Assembly: GCA_019056875.1 (NCBI GenBank)
Contig: DXJA01000197.1
Coordinates: forward strand, 1-5,825
From: Candidatus Jordarchaeum madagascarense
GTDB lineage: Archaea > Asgardarchaeota > Jordiarchaeia > Jordiarchaeales > Jordiarchaeaceae
Reading direction: 5' to 3'
Length of the DNA stretch: 5,825 bases
Positions within the stretch are counted from its first letter, which is position 1. Every line of letters begins with the position of its first letter. Both the position numbers and the translations under genes were made by a program. Below the pieces are notes generated by a model. That model had not been told where the DNA came from, did no database searches, and saw nothing but the letters and a program-made list of their open reading frames with translations. Of this stretch, positions 1 to 5,706 are shown piece by piece.

Positions 1-364
1 TCACTACAGACCTGAATTCTACTATGAAGTTATCTTCAATAGTATCTATTGGCATATCAGCCTCAACCCATATATTTCCGCTCTGGTCGGCACTGAAAGT
101 TACTTCATGCAGGGTGAAGTTTGCGAACAGACAAGCATAGTAGAGGTTTCCCCTTTCAACCTGTGAAATATCCGTTGTAATAGCGACTAGCGCCTTTATA
201 TTTATCCAATCCTCACTTACATGTGTTTGAACCAAAAACACTTTTTCTGATAAGCTGAAGGAAACCATAAGCATCGATTTTTCTTCATCTTTCGCTATGC
301 CTTTTAACTTCATATTCTTTAGCCATTTTTCAACTTTTGTTAAATCAGAACCAACACGAGACAA
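1..364 (-). CDS. YbjN/CesT-like protein, N-terminal part (cut by window edge)
   Basis: The minus strand is open from position 364 to the left edge, giving 121 codons with no stop. The product begins roughly M-SRVGSDLTKVEKWLKNMK. It then shows alternating beta-strand and helix patterns, with a stretch reading FTLHEVTFSADQSGNIWVE followed by ADMPIDT and an F-x-x-EF-x-x-V segment. That arrangement resembles YbjN-type proteins, which share the fold of type III secretion chaperones; the family assignment is by eye and no enzymatic motif is visible. I chose TTG at 364-362 because a perfect GGTGAT Shine-Dalgarno (375-370) lies five bases upstream. An in-frame TGA at 373-371 rules out any earlier start. 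The internal ATG at 313-311 has no such site. The ligase gene lies 73 bases upstream on the same strand, so the two may share a transcript. The cellular role is unknown. Confidence 0.72.
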   Translation of the reverse strand, partial: MSRVGSDLTKVEKWLKNMKLKGIAKDEEKSMLMVSFSLSEKVFLVQTHVSEDWINIKALVAITTDISQVERGNLYYACLFANFTLHEVTFSADQSGNIWVEADMPIDTIEDNFIVEFRSVV

Positions 365-369
365 AAATA

Positions 370-375
370 ATCACC
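370..375 (-). promoter_or_regulatory. Shine-Dalgarno site supporting a TTG start
   Basis: On the minus strand the bases read GGTGAT, an exact match to part of the archaeal anti-Shine-Dalgarno complement GGAGGTGAT. Five bases separate it from the TTG at 364. This site decides the start of the YbjN-like gene, because no ATG is available upstream in frame. Confidence 0.55.
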
Positions 376-416
376 AACCTCATAAACTATTGTTTCTCCT
401 AGTTCTCTTTTTTCAT

Positions 417-424
417 TATTTAAA
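417..424 (-). promoter_or_regulatory. possible TATA box for the YbjN-like gene
   Basis: The minus strand reads TTTAAATA here. A transcript starting about 25 bases downstream, near 393, would leave a leader of about 29 bases containing the GGTGAT site. The box lies just past the ligase stop codon, so the YbjN-like gene may have its own promoter rather than depend on read-through. The region is A/T-rich, so chance matches are common. Confidence 0.3.
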
Positions 425-437
425 TTTTATTGAAGGG

Positions 438-1535
438 TTATATTCTTTTAGCGGCTTCAATAATAGGTTTTACAATGTCTTCTGGCGCTACCAGGGGTAT
501 TTCCCAATCAGGACGATTAAAGATATTCAACACTTTTGAGTGCACTTCTGTTTCGTCTGTTGGGTCCATTCCTTTTAGTGAGTTCTCCAGTTCTTTGAGG
601 TAATTTTCTGGTCTGCAATAGAAGTCCCCTGAAAACATTACGTCTTCTATTTTTCCGTCAGGATTTATTAAAATGTGCACAACCACTTCCCTATCTTTTC
701 TGTTTTTCGCGAAAACAAATTTATAACCCTTATTTAATAACTTTTTCAATTTGGGAAACCTCGCCATACTCGAGAAAGCAAACTTATTTTCGGGAGAGGT
801 TGCGTAGTCACGCCACTTCTGGTATATCTCTCTTTCGGCGTCAAGTATTCCCCCTTCTTCGAATTCTACGCCCAACACTTCTTGAAAGCTTTCTTCGAAC
901 GCAGTTTTAAATTCCTCATTACTAGGAATGCTACCGATTTCAGTTTCTACACTGGTTAAAATTTCTGACAGCTCTTTTATTCTCTTGTCTCGAAACTTCT
1001 CAGGATGCAGTTGTATAACGTCCGCGAAGTGTCTGAAGTCAAGATCTTTTAGCGAAATTATACACTGCATAACCATAATCTTTTCAATTTCTGTGAAACC
1101 GAACCCCGTTATTTTCCGGTTGCCCACCATGACATCTCCGGCATACTTGTACCAGGCATCCTTAACTCCCAATTTTTTGTAGCCCTCGGTGATAGCGTCT
1201 CCCACCTTGCGGAAAGCAGCGTCTAGACTGGGGAAAAAATCCCTATCCACGGTCAGACCTAATCCTCTACTACCCACTGGATCGATAAGAATCACTCCTC
1301 CACCGATTGGCCTCCGCACGACATCGACATCTCTCTGCTCTGCCTTAGCGTAATCAATAGCTAGATCCAAATCCTGGTATCTCCCAATGCTAATAGAGTA
1401 CTTTGAGAAGCCTGAGAGAAGGAAGGTATTAGGGCTGATTCCAAGTATTTTTCCTTCTATTGCAGTCATAGGATACGCCACTATATCCGGCCCATCAAGG
1501 CCAGAAGCCCATAAAAGCCGCCATTTATCTGGCAT
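438..1535 (-). CDS. lplA: lipoate-protein ligase A-like protein, catalytic plus accessory domain
   Basis: This 365-residue protein of the biotin/lipoate ligase (BPL_LplA_LipB) fold would activate lipoate with ATP and attach it to lysines of lipoyl domains, such as GcvH or 2-oxoacid dehydrogenase E2, in the cytoplasm. Visible signatures are SISIGRYQD (47-55), RRPIGGG (74-80) with D85, and GDVMVGNRKITG (133-144), where K141 sits at the lipoyl-AMP-binding lysine. The canonical signature is RRxxGGGxxxHD; here the His is Ile84, which is odd. Residues about 238-365 look like the LplA accessory (LplB-type) domain: W241, a SPENKF segment (247-252), then KIEDVMFSGDF (295-305). Thermoplasma splits these domains into two proteins; here they are one chain. 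The ATG at 1535 has a GGAG site nine bases upstream, and an in-frame TAA precedes it. No lipoylated partner gene is in the window. A divergent paralogue with another acyl substrate is possible. Confidence 0.85.
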   Translation of the reverse strand: MPDKWRLLWASGLDGPDIVAYPMTAIEGKILGISPNTFLLSGFSKYSISIGRYQDLDLAIDYAKAEQRDVDVVRRPIGGGVILIDPVGSRGLGLTVDRDFFPSLDAAFRKVGDAITEGYKKLGVKDAWYKYAGDVMVGNRKITGFGFTEIEKIMVMQCIISLKDLDFRHFADVIQLHPEKFRDKRIKELSEILTSVETEIGSIPSNEEFKTAFEESFQEVLGVEFEEGGILDAEREIYQKWRDYATSPENKFAFSSMARFPKLKKLLNKGYKFVFAKNRKDREVVVHILINPDGKIEDVMFSGDFYCRPENYLKELENSLKGMDPTDETEVHSKVLNIFNRPDWEIPLVAPEDIVKPIIEAAKRI

Positions 1536-1723
1536 AGATGAGAACTCCTTTTGCTTTTCAACGAATCCATTTTAAACATATTCTTTCTTTATTATTTATT
1601 CCTTCTCAGCAAAATATTAAAGTTACAGTATCATAGGTTAATTCTAAAGATTTGTATACAAGTTGTAATAGTGAGCTTCTGGTACAAGCAAAATTAGTGT
1701 TGCTAATGCCAAGGTGTGTGGAA
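1536..1723. promoter_or_regulatory. divergent intergenic region between ligase and ClC genes
   Basis: This A/T-rich stretch separates two genes that point away from each other, so it should hold both promoters. For the ligase, a minus-strand GGAG lies at 1548-1545, and TTTAATAT (1621-1614) is one TATA candidate. For the ClC gene, TTTGTATA (1651-1658), preceded by a purine-rich TAAAGA, is the best plus-strand candidate; a transcript from about 1682-1685 would carry the AGGTG site at 1712. None of the boxes stands out strongly from the background. I see no small gene or RNA here. Confidence 0.35.
1712..1716 (+). promoter_or_regulatory. Shine-Dalgarno site setting the ClC start at 1724
   Basis: AGGTG lies seven bases before the ATG at 1724. 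The open frame extends upstream to a TTG at 1652 and includes another ATG at 1706, but neither has a recognisable ribosome-binding site. The extra 24 residues also look unlike the start of a ClC protein. Confidence 0.5.
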
Positions 1724-3622
1724 ATGCGGATCAAGTTTAGCTTCAGAAAAATTTTTTCAAGAAACTTGTCGGAATGGAAGAAAGACTTTAAAACATTTTC
1801 CCATGAGCTTATTCGGGTACGAATTTTGGTTATTGTGCTCTCAGGAATTATTGGAATTATTGGCGGAGTGAGTGCGGTCGCGTTTAGGTATCTAACCGAT
1901 ATTTTTGTGGACTGGTTCGCAACCATACCTGATTATTTGGGTTGGCCATTTATCGTTTTTATGCCTGCTCTGGGAGGTTTGTTAGTTGGTGGTCTTGTTA
2001 CAAGATATGCAAGTGAAGCTAGGGGCTCTGGTATGCCTGAGGTGATGGAAGCGGTGGCTTTGAGAGAGGGAAAAATTAGGGCAAGAGTACCCTTTGTTAA
2101 GATGCTGGCTTCAGCTTTGACGATTGGCTCAGGCGGAAGCGCGGGAGTTGAGGGACCCATTGCACATATTTCCGCCGGCCTTAGTTCAATTTTTGGGAGC
2201 CGTTTCAAGTTAAACGGTCGCTACACTAGACTTCTGGTGGTCTGTGGGGTAGCTGCTGGTATAAGTGCTTTGTTCAATGCTCCCATAGGTGGGGTGCTTT
2301 TCGCTTTGGAGGTTATTTATGGGGGAATAGAAGCCATTGCGGTAATCCCGGTGGTGCTCTCTTCAGTTGTTGCGACTGCAGTGAGCAGAGTGGTTTTGGG
2401 TGAACAGTCCATATTACAGTTGACTCCGTTTGTTTTGTCGAACTCTTGGGAACTGGTTTTCTTTCTTATTTTGGGTCTTTTATTAGCGGTGTTGAGTGTT
2501 TTTTGGGTTAAAATTTTTTATTGGATATCGGATATATTTGACCGAATCAAGGTTTCTCCGTACTTTAAGCCAGTTCTTGGAGGCCTTGGTGTCGGGCTCG
2601 TGATCGTAGTATTTCCACAAGTTATGGGAGGCGGATACCAAGTAATGGAACAAGTTTTTGCGGGGGGAATAGGCTTGGGACTACTTCTGATTTTAGGATT
2701 ACTGAAGATGATTACTACTCCGCTTACTTTGGGTAGTGGAGGGAGTGGAGGAGTTTTCGCACCATCCTTATTTATTGGTGCCATGTTTGGAGGGGCTTTC
2801 GGTCTGGCTATTCATTTTCTTTTGTTTGGAAGAATACTGGGACCTTTTGAACCAGTGTTTGCCTACTTGGATAGTACACTTGGAGCTCTCGGTCCACCAT
2901 TACATCCTTATTTTGGTTTTAATCCTATGGCGTATGCTTTAGTGGGTAGCGCTGCTCTATTTGCTGCTGCTGGGAGAGCTCCATTGACTGTTATTGTCAT
3001 GATTTTTGAGATGACTTATGACTACTATTTGATTCTGCCCCTTATGATAGCTTGTGCCGCTAGCTATATTCTGAGCCGGGTAATCATGAGGGAGGATATC
3101 TATACTATGAAACTTCGCCGCAGAGGCATAGACTTTATTGCAAAGAGACGTGGGGATGTGCTTGATTACACCAAGGTTAAGGATATTATGGTTACCGATG
3201 TAATGACGGTTAACATTAATATGACGGTCTTTCAGGTTCTAGAACTAATGGAGAAATACCATCACATGGGTTTTCCAGTTGTGGAAGATGGTAAGTTAGT
3301 GGGAGTCATAGACTTCAATGATGTGACCGAGGAAATGCTGGATAGAAAGGGTGAAGACTTAGTCAGAGATGTTGCCATTAGGGATTATGTGACAATTGGT
3401 CCTGATGAGACGGTTCACGCCGCATTGGATAAGATGATTCAACATGGTGTGGATCGTTTAATTGTGGTGGATCCGAATGACGAATTAAAGATGATTGGGT
3501 TAATTACTAGAACGGACATACTTTACTTACATGAAGTAAAATATGTTATGAAAGAGAAAAGAGATAAATTGAAAGAGAAACTCGCAAAAATAGCAGAACT
3601 AGCAGAAGATGAAGAGTTATAA
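1724..3622 (+). CDS. ClC-family chloride channel/transporter with C-terminal CBS pair
   Basis: This integral membrane protein (632 residues from the ATG at 1724) should move chloride across the cytoplasmic membrane. Residues about 32-452 are a run of hydrophobic helices carrying the ClC anion-site motifs: GSGMP (101-105, with the Ser typical of chloride preference), GVEGP (141-145, with gating Glu143), GGVFAP (342-347), and a helix-R tyrosine, Y460, in DIYTMKL. After helix H (FNAPIGG, then LFALEV) the residue matching the internal proton glutamate Glu203 of E. coli ClC is Val197, as in many ClC channels. Glu196 matches the neighbouring Glu202. Two CBS domains follow (about 484-535 and 548-604), probably an adenine-nucleotide or ionic-strength sensor, then a charged helical tail rich in Lys and Glu. 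It is transcribed alone, divergent from the ligase gene. Family membership is near certain; channel versus H+/Cl- antiporter is not settled. Confidence 0.95.
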   Translation: MRIKFSFRKIFSRNLSEWKKDFKTFSHELIRVRILVIVLSGIIGIIGGVSAVAFRYLTDIFVDWFATIPDYLGWPFIVFMPALGGLLVGGLVTRYASEARGSGMPEVMEAVALREGKIRARVPFVKMLASALTIGSGGSAGVEGPIAHISAGLSSIFGSRFKLNGRYTRLLVVCGVAAGISALFNAPIGGVLFALEVIYGGIEAIAVIPVVLSSVVATAVSRVVLGEQSILQLTPFVLSNSWELVFFLILGLLLAVLSVFWVKIFYWISDIFDRIKVSPYFKPVLGGLGVGLVIVVFPQVMGGGYQVMEQVFAGGIGLGLLLILGLLKMITTPLTLGSGGSGGVFAPSLFIGAMFGGAFGLAIHFLLFGRILGPFEPVFAYLDSTLGALGPPLHPYFGFNPMAYALVGSAALFAAAGRAPLTVIVMIFEMTYDYYLILPLMIACAASYILSRVIMREDIYTMKLRRRGIDFIAKRRGDVLDYTKVKDIMVTDVMTVNINMTVFQVLELMEKYHHMGFPVVEDGKLVGVIDFNDVTEEMLDRKGEDLVRDVAIRDYVTIGPDETVHAALDKMIQHGVDRLIVVDPNDELKMIGLITRTDILYLHEVKYVMKEKRDKLKEKLAKIAELAEDEEL

Positions 3623-3693
3623 AAATTTTTAAGAGTTTATGAAGAATGAATCATTAGATTGTTGTGATTTATAACGGTTGATTTTACTTTTTT
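3621..3693. terminator. probable termination zone between convergent genes
   Basis: The ClC gene (plus) and the dehydrogenase gene (minus) end 61 bases apart. AAAAATTTTT at 3621-3630 is self-complementary and gives a T5 run on both strands. The plus strand then has a TTTT run and a T7 run (about 3682-3693), the latter inside the last dehydrogenase codons. Archaeal termination commonly uses such U-rich tracts. I see no strong hairpin. Confidence 0.4.
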
Positions 3694-4754
3694 TGGAAAT
3701 TGATTATGGTTTTAATTTCTTCAAAGTCGCTTTTGAAACCTAAGGTTACTTTTTCTGGTGTAAGCTCTCTTGATACGAGTTTCGTCATTACTTTGGGATA
3801 CTTTTTCTTTATTTCAAGCAGGTCTTTTATGCCCATTTCAAAATGTTTTTTGTTAGAACTCACTGATCCAAATGCCGCCCTGTTTCCTAACGTCATATTA
3901 CTGAACACTTTTCCGAAATCTTCACACTCCTGAATTTCCCGGTAGAGCCCCAAGAAGCAAACTATACCGTTTTGTTTCGTCATTCCACAGGCTTCCAAAG
4001 CGGCTGAAGCTGCCCCGGAAGCCTCAATTACCATATCAAATTTCTTATCTAATGTGTTGAACAAATTTACTCTTTCATCCAGATATTCTCCCCCAACATC
4101 TCTCACAATCTTAGCCTTGGTGCTTTCCACACGGTTTCGTGACATGTTGAGTACATTAAAACCTCTTAATCGAAGAACTATGGTGGCCAGCAAGCCTGGA
4201 GGATCGGCTCCCACAACTAGAGCATCTTCTCGTTCCCAAACCAGTCTTTCCTGAATTTTAAATATTTGAGAGAGACCTTTCTCCACAATGCTTAACGGTT
4301 CTAGGAAAATCGCCTCCTCTTTTATCTCTTCGGGAACCTTAACCAGATAGTCTGCATCCGATACTGCGTAATCAGAAGCGAACCCATGCAGTTTAAGAAT
4401 CCCATGCTCGGAAAAGGTCCCGGTGGTACACATATCCACCTCCCCCATTCTGCAATTTACACAGTTTTCTACACAAGGTCTCCTAACAGTTGGCACCACA
4501 ATGTCACCGACTGAAACACTCTTCACATTCCCTCCTATTTCCTCTACAATCCCCACCGCCTCATGTCCCAGTACCAGATAAGGGGATCCTTCGGGGGGTT
4601 GGCCGTAATAGCCATCATTGATTTCTCTATCGGTAGCATCAATCCCAACCTTCAAAATTTTTAGCAGAGCTTCATTTTCTTTAGGTTCTGGTTCATGTAT
4701 CTCCATTAACTGAACAGAATTCCTCTCAGGAGGAGTAACAACCACAGCTCTCAT
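3684..4754 (-). CDS. gdh: glucose 1-dehydrogenase-like zinc alcohol dehydrogenase (MDR)
   Basis: This 356-residue cytoplasmic enzyme matches archaeal glucose dehydrogenases, which oxidise glucose (or galactose) to the lactone with NAD(P)+ in the modified Entner-Doudoroff pathway. N-terminal GroES-like domain: catalytic-zinc candidates are Asp39 (in VGIDATD), His64-Glu65 (GHE) and Glu152 (LEP). Asp instead of the usual Cys is known in Haloferax GDH. C94, C98, C101 and C109 form the structural zinc lobe. The Rossmann domain starts near 177, but the usual GxGxxG reads GADPPG (182-187), so Asp184 replaces the second glycine. The SRNR run (205-208) after the second strand suggests NADP+ phosphate binding. 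The C-terminus has the NKKHFEMGIKDL segment typical of GDH. The ATG at 4754 has GGAGGAT ahead of it. Other sugar or polyol MDR dehydrogenases are the main alternative. Confidence 0.82.
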   Translation of the reverse strand: MRAVVVTPPERNSVQLMEIHEPEPKENEALLKILKVGIDATDREINDGYYGQPPEGSPYLVLGHEAVGIVEEIGGNVKSVSVGDIVVPTVRRPCVENCVNCRMGEVDMCTTGTFSEHGILKLHGFASDYAVSDADYLVKVPEEIKEEAIFLEPLSIVEKGLSQIFKIQERLVWEREDALVVGADPPGLLATIVLRLRGFNVLNMSRNRVESTKAKIVRDVGGEYLDERVNLFNTLDKKFDMVIEASGAASAALEACGMTKQNGIVCFLGLYREIQECEDFGKVFSNMTLGNRAAFGSVSSNKKHFEMGIKDLLEIKKKYPKVMTKLVSRELTPEKVTLGFKSDFEEIKTIINFQKK

Positions 4755-4925
4755 TCAACTATCCTCCAACATTTTAATCCAAGAATCATGATTATAAAGG
4801 CACGTAAGATATTCAATGAGAAAATGGAAAGAGTTTATATCATCTCTTAGTATCTTCCCAATAATTAGGTAACACTTTTTTTTATACAGTTTAGCGTGTT
4901 TTTTAACCTTATCAATTTTACCCAA
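4755..4925 (-). CDS. possible small hypothetical protein (56 codons), start disturbed by a tandem duplication
   Basis: The minus strand is open from a TTG at 4925 to a TGA at 4757-4755, directly adjacent to the dehydrogenase ATG at 4754. The 56-residue product starts MGKIDKVKKHAKLYKKK, continues with a mixed hydrophobic and acidic stretch (LIIGKILRDDINSF) and ends SWIKMLEDS. That basic head and helix-like periodicity are protein-like, but I recognise no family. An ATG at 4939-4937 sits at the edge of a perfect 14-bp tandem repeat. With both copies present that ATG reads out of frame and stops after 24 codons; with one copy it would begin the same peptide. The ORF could therefore be a broken gene, a TTG-started gene, or chance. 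Counting against it: no Shine-Dalgarno is visible, and the best dehydrogenase TATA candidate lies inside it. A/T-rich DNA yields ORFs this short by chance. Confidence 0.3.
   Translation of the reverse strand: MGKIDKVKKHAKLYKKKCYLIIGKILRDDINSFHFLIEYLTCLYNHDSWIKMLEDS
4761..4767 (-). promoter_or_regulatory. Shine-Dalgarno site of the dehydrogenase gene
   Basis: The minus strand reads GGAGGAT, a strong match to the archaeal consensus, six bases before the ATG at 4754. It overlaps the last codons of the possible small ORF, as is usual for tightly coupled genes, though it would also be expected for a lone dehydrogenase gene. Confidence 0.65.
4791..4798 (-). promoter_or_regulatory. probable TATA box of the dehydrogenase gene
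   Basis: The minus strand reads TTTATAAT. A start site about 25 bases downstream, near 4768-4771, would give a leader of about 15 bases that just includes the GGAGGAT site. This is good archaeal geometry. No purine-rich BRE precedes it (the bases before are CGTGCC). Confidence 0.45.
4826..4841 (+). promoter_or_regulatory. BRE/TATA-like element on the plus strand
   Basis: GGAAAGAG followed by TTTATATC is the best-looking archaeal BRE plus TATA pair in the gap. A transcript would start near 4862-4866. No plus-strand ORF of any size begins soon after, so it would drive either a leader of about 140 bases for the methyltransferase or a short non-coding RNA ending in the T6 runs near 4899 or 4944. 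It could also be chance. Confidence 0.3.
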
Positions 4926-4938
4926 TCAATTTTACCCA
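4911..4938. repeat. perfect 14-bp tandem duplication
   Basis: ATCAATTTTACCCA occurs twice head to tail (4911-4924 and 4925-4938) without a mismatch. On the minus strand each unit reads TGGGTAAAATTGAT. The exact identity suggests a recent slippage duplication or a two-site operator. Since 14 is not a multiple of three, it shifts the frame of the minus-strand ATG at 4939 relative to the downstream open frame. Confidence 0.9.
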
Positions 4939-4961
4939 TTTTTTGTTCAATGTTATTGCGA

Positions 4962-4981
4962 TGGAATAAATAATATAATAT
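4962..4981. promoter_or_regulatory. A/T-rich TATA region in front of the methyltransferase
   Basis: This stretch of almost only A and T includes TAATATAATA (4971-4980). On the plus strand it lies 25-30 bases before the methyltransferase ATG, so the transcript should begin at or within a few bases of the start codon. On the minus strand TTATATTA (4978-4971) lies a similar distance before the ATG at 4939, so it could serve both directions. Confidence 0.45.
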
Positions 4982-5002
4982 CAGGATGTAAAGCTTTGAA
5001 AT

Positions 5003-5692
5003 ATGGATAAAGATAGTATTCTTAAAAGGTTTAATAGTTTGGCACCCAATTATGATAATTATATCGTTCAGGTTAATGGTTATTCGGATACCATCGAAAG
5101 AATCGTAGAATTAGCGAAACCTAAGAAGACAGATATTGTTTTAGATTTAGGCACAGGAACAGGCGCGTTAAGTTTCAAGCTCTCCCCCAAGGTTAATAAG
5201 GTGTATGCAAGGGACATTTCTGTGAAAATGCTGCAGGTGGCTAAAGAAAAGGCGTTGAAATCTAATATTAAGAATGTTGACTTCGGCTATGGTAGTTTTT
5301 CTGAACCTAATTGTAGTGAAGAGGTGGATTTGATTGTCAGTAATCTTGCTTTTCACCACTTGTACGATGAAGAAAAACAAGAAGCAATAAAATCATGGTA
5401 TAAAATCTTGAAACCCGGAGGAAGAGTAGTTCTAGGAGACCATATGTGGTTTTTCGATCACAGAAAAGACCCGGAGAGAAAAGAAAAACTAATCCGAGAA
5501 ATAGTACAGAGACTAGGGGATCCAAAAAAGCCTCTGGGGGAGCAAATAGAAGAACTAAAGAAAAGAGATCACCCCGCTAATGTTTATGATCTCAAGAATT
5601 ATTTCGAACAAGCGGGATTCAAGGTAAAAAGAATCGAGGAGATACTATCTCCAGTAATGGGAATAATAACCGCAGAAAAGCCAAAACAATAA
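5003..5692 (+). CDS. class I SAM-dependent methyltransferase (UbiE/Methyltransf_11-like)
   Basis: This 229-residue soluble enzyme has the seven-stranded SAM-methyltransferase pattern. The N-terminal NSLAPNYDNY (11-20) resembles the lid start of UbiE-type enzymes. Motif I is VLDLGTGTG (46-54), the SAM-binding loop. D71 in ARDIS is the acidic end of strand 2 that normally holds the ribose hydroxyls. NLAFHHLYD (114-122) is the strand-4 active-site region, and LKPGGRVVLGD (136-146) covers strand 5. The C-terminal part (about 150-205) is strongly charged and probably forms a substrate cap, followed by the usual FEQAGFKV and the final strands. The substrate cannot be read from the sequence, and the neighbours give no hint. 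The ATG has no close Shine-Dalgarno (AGGATG at 4983-4988 is 14 bases away), but a TATA-like box 25-30 bases upstream suggests a leaderless message. Length is normal and no motif is missing. Confidence 0.9.
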   Translation: MDKDSILKRFNSLAPNYDNYIVQVNGYSDTIERIVELAKPKKTDIVLDLGTGTGALSFKLSPKVNKVYARDISVKMLQVAKEKALKSNIKNVDFGYGSFSEPNCSEEVDLIVSNLAFHHLYDEEKQEAIKSWYKILKPGGRVVLGDHMWFFDHRKDPERKEKLIREIVQRLGDPKKPLGEQIEELKKRDHPANVYDLKNYFEQAGFKVKRIEEILSPVMGIITAEKPKQ

Positions 5693-5699
5693 ATTCAAA

Positions 5700-5706
5700 T
5701 TTTTAT
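5700..5706 (+). terminator. possible T-run terminator after the methyltransferase
   Basis: A T5 run flanked by A/T bases follows about eight bases after the stop codon, consistent with U-tract termination in archaea. No hairpin is evident. The remaining bases to 5825 hold no gene I can support. Confidence 0.3.

Noticed and set aside
297..539. 80-codon plus-strand open frame at the left side
   Set aside because: It is Phe-rich and low in information, and it lies antisense to the YbjN-like start, the gap and the ligase 3' end. It has no family resemblance or ribosome-binding site.
1652..1723. N-terminal extension of the ClC protein from TTG 1652 or ATG 1706
   Set aside because: Neither start has a ribosome-binding site, and the added residues do not look like a ClC start. 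ATG 1724 has AGGTG at proper spacing.
1933..2208. Minus-strand open frames inside the ClC gene (also 2518-2784 and 1606-1926)
   Set aside because: These are antisense shadows of Gly- and Ala-rich ClC codons. Their Pro-rich products have no domain signature.
4871..4910. AACAC/GTGTT inverted repeat as an intrinsic terminator or riboswitch
   Set aside because: Only five pairs around a loop of about 20 bases, with poor extension. It is too weak to call as a structure.
4950..4973. Seven-codon plus-strand ATG frame as a leader peptide for the methyltransferase
   Set aside because: It has no Shine-Dalgarno, no attenuator-like hairpin and no codon bias. Such tiny frames are expected by chance.
5168..5380. 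Minus-strand open frames inside the methyltransferase (also 5337-5525)
   Set aside because: They are antisense to an intact methyltransferase with all motifs and show no independent support.
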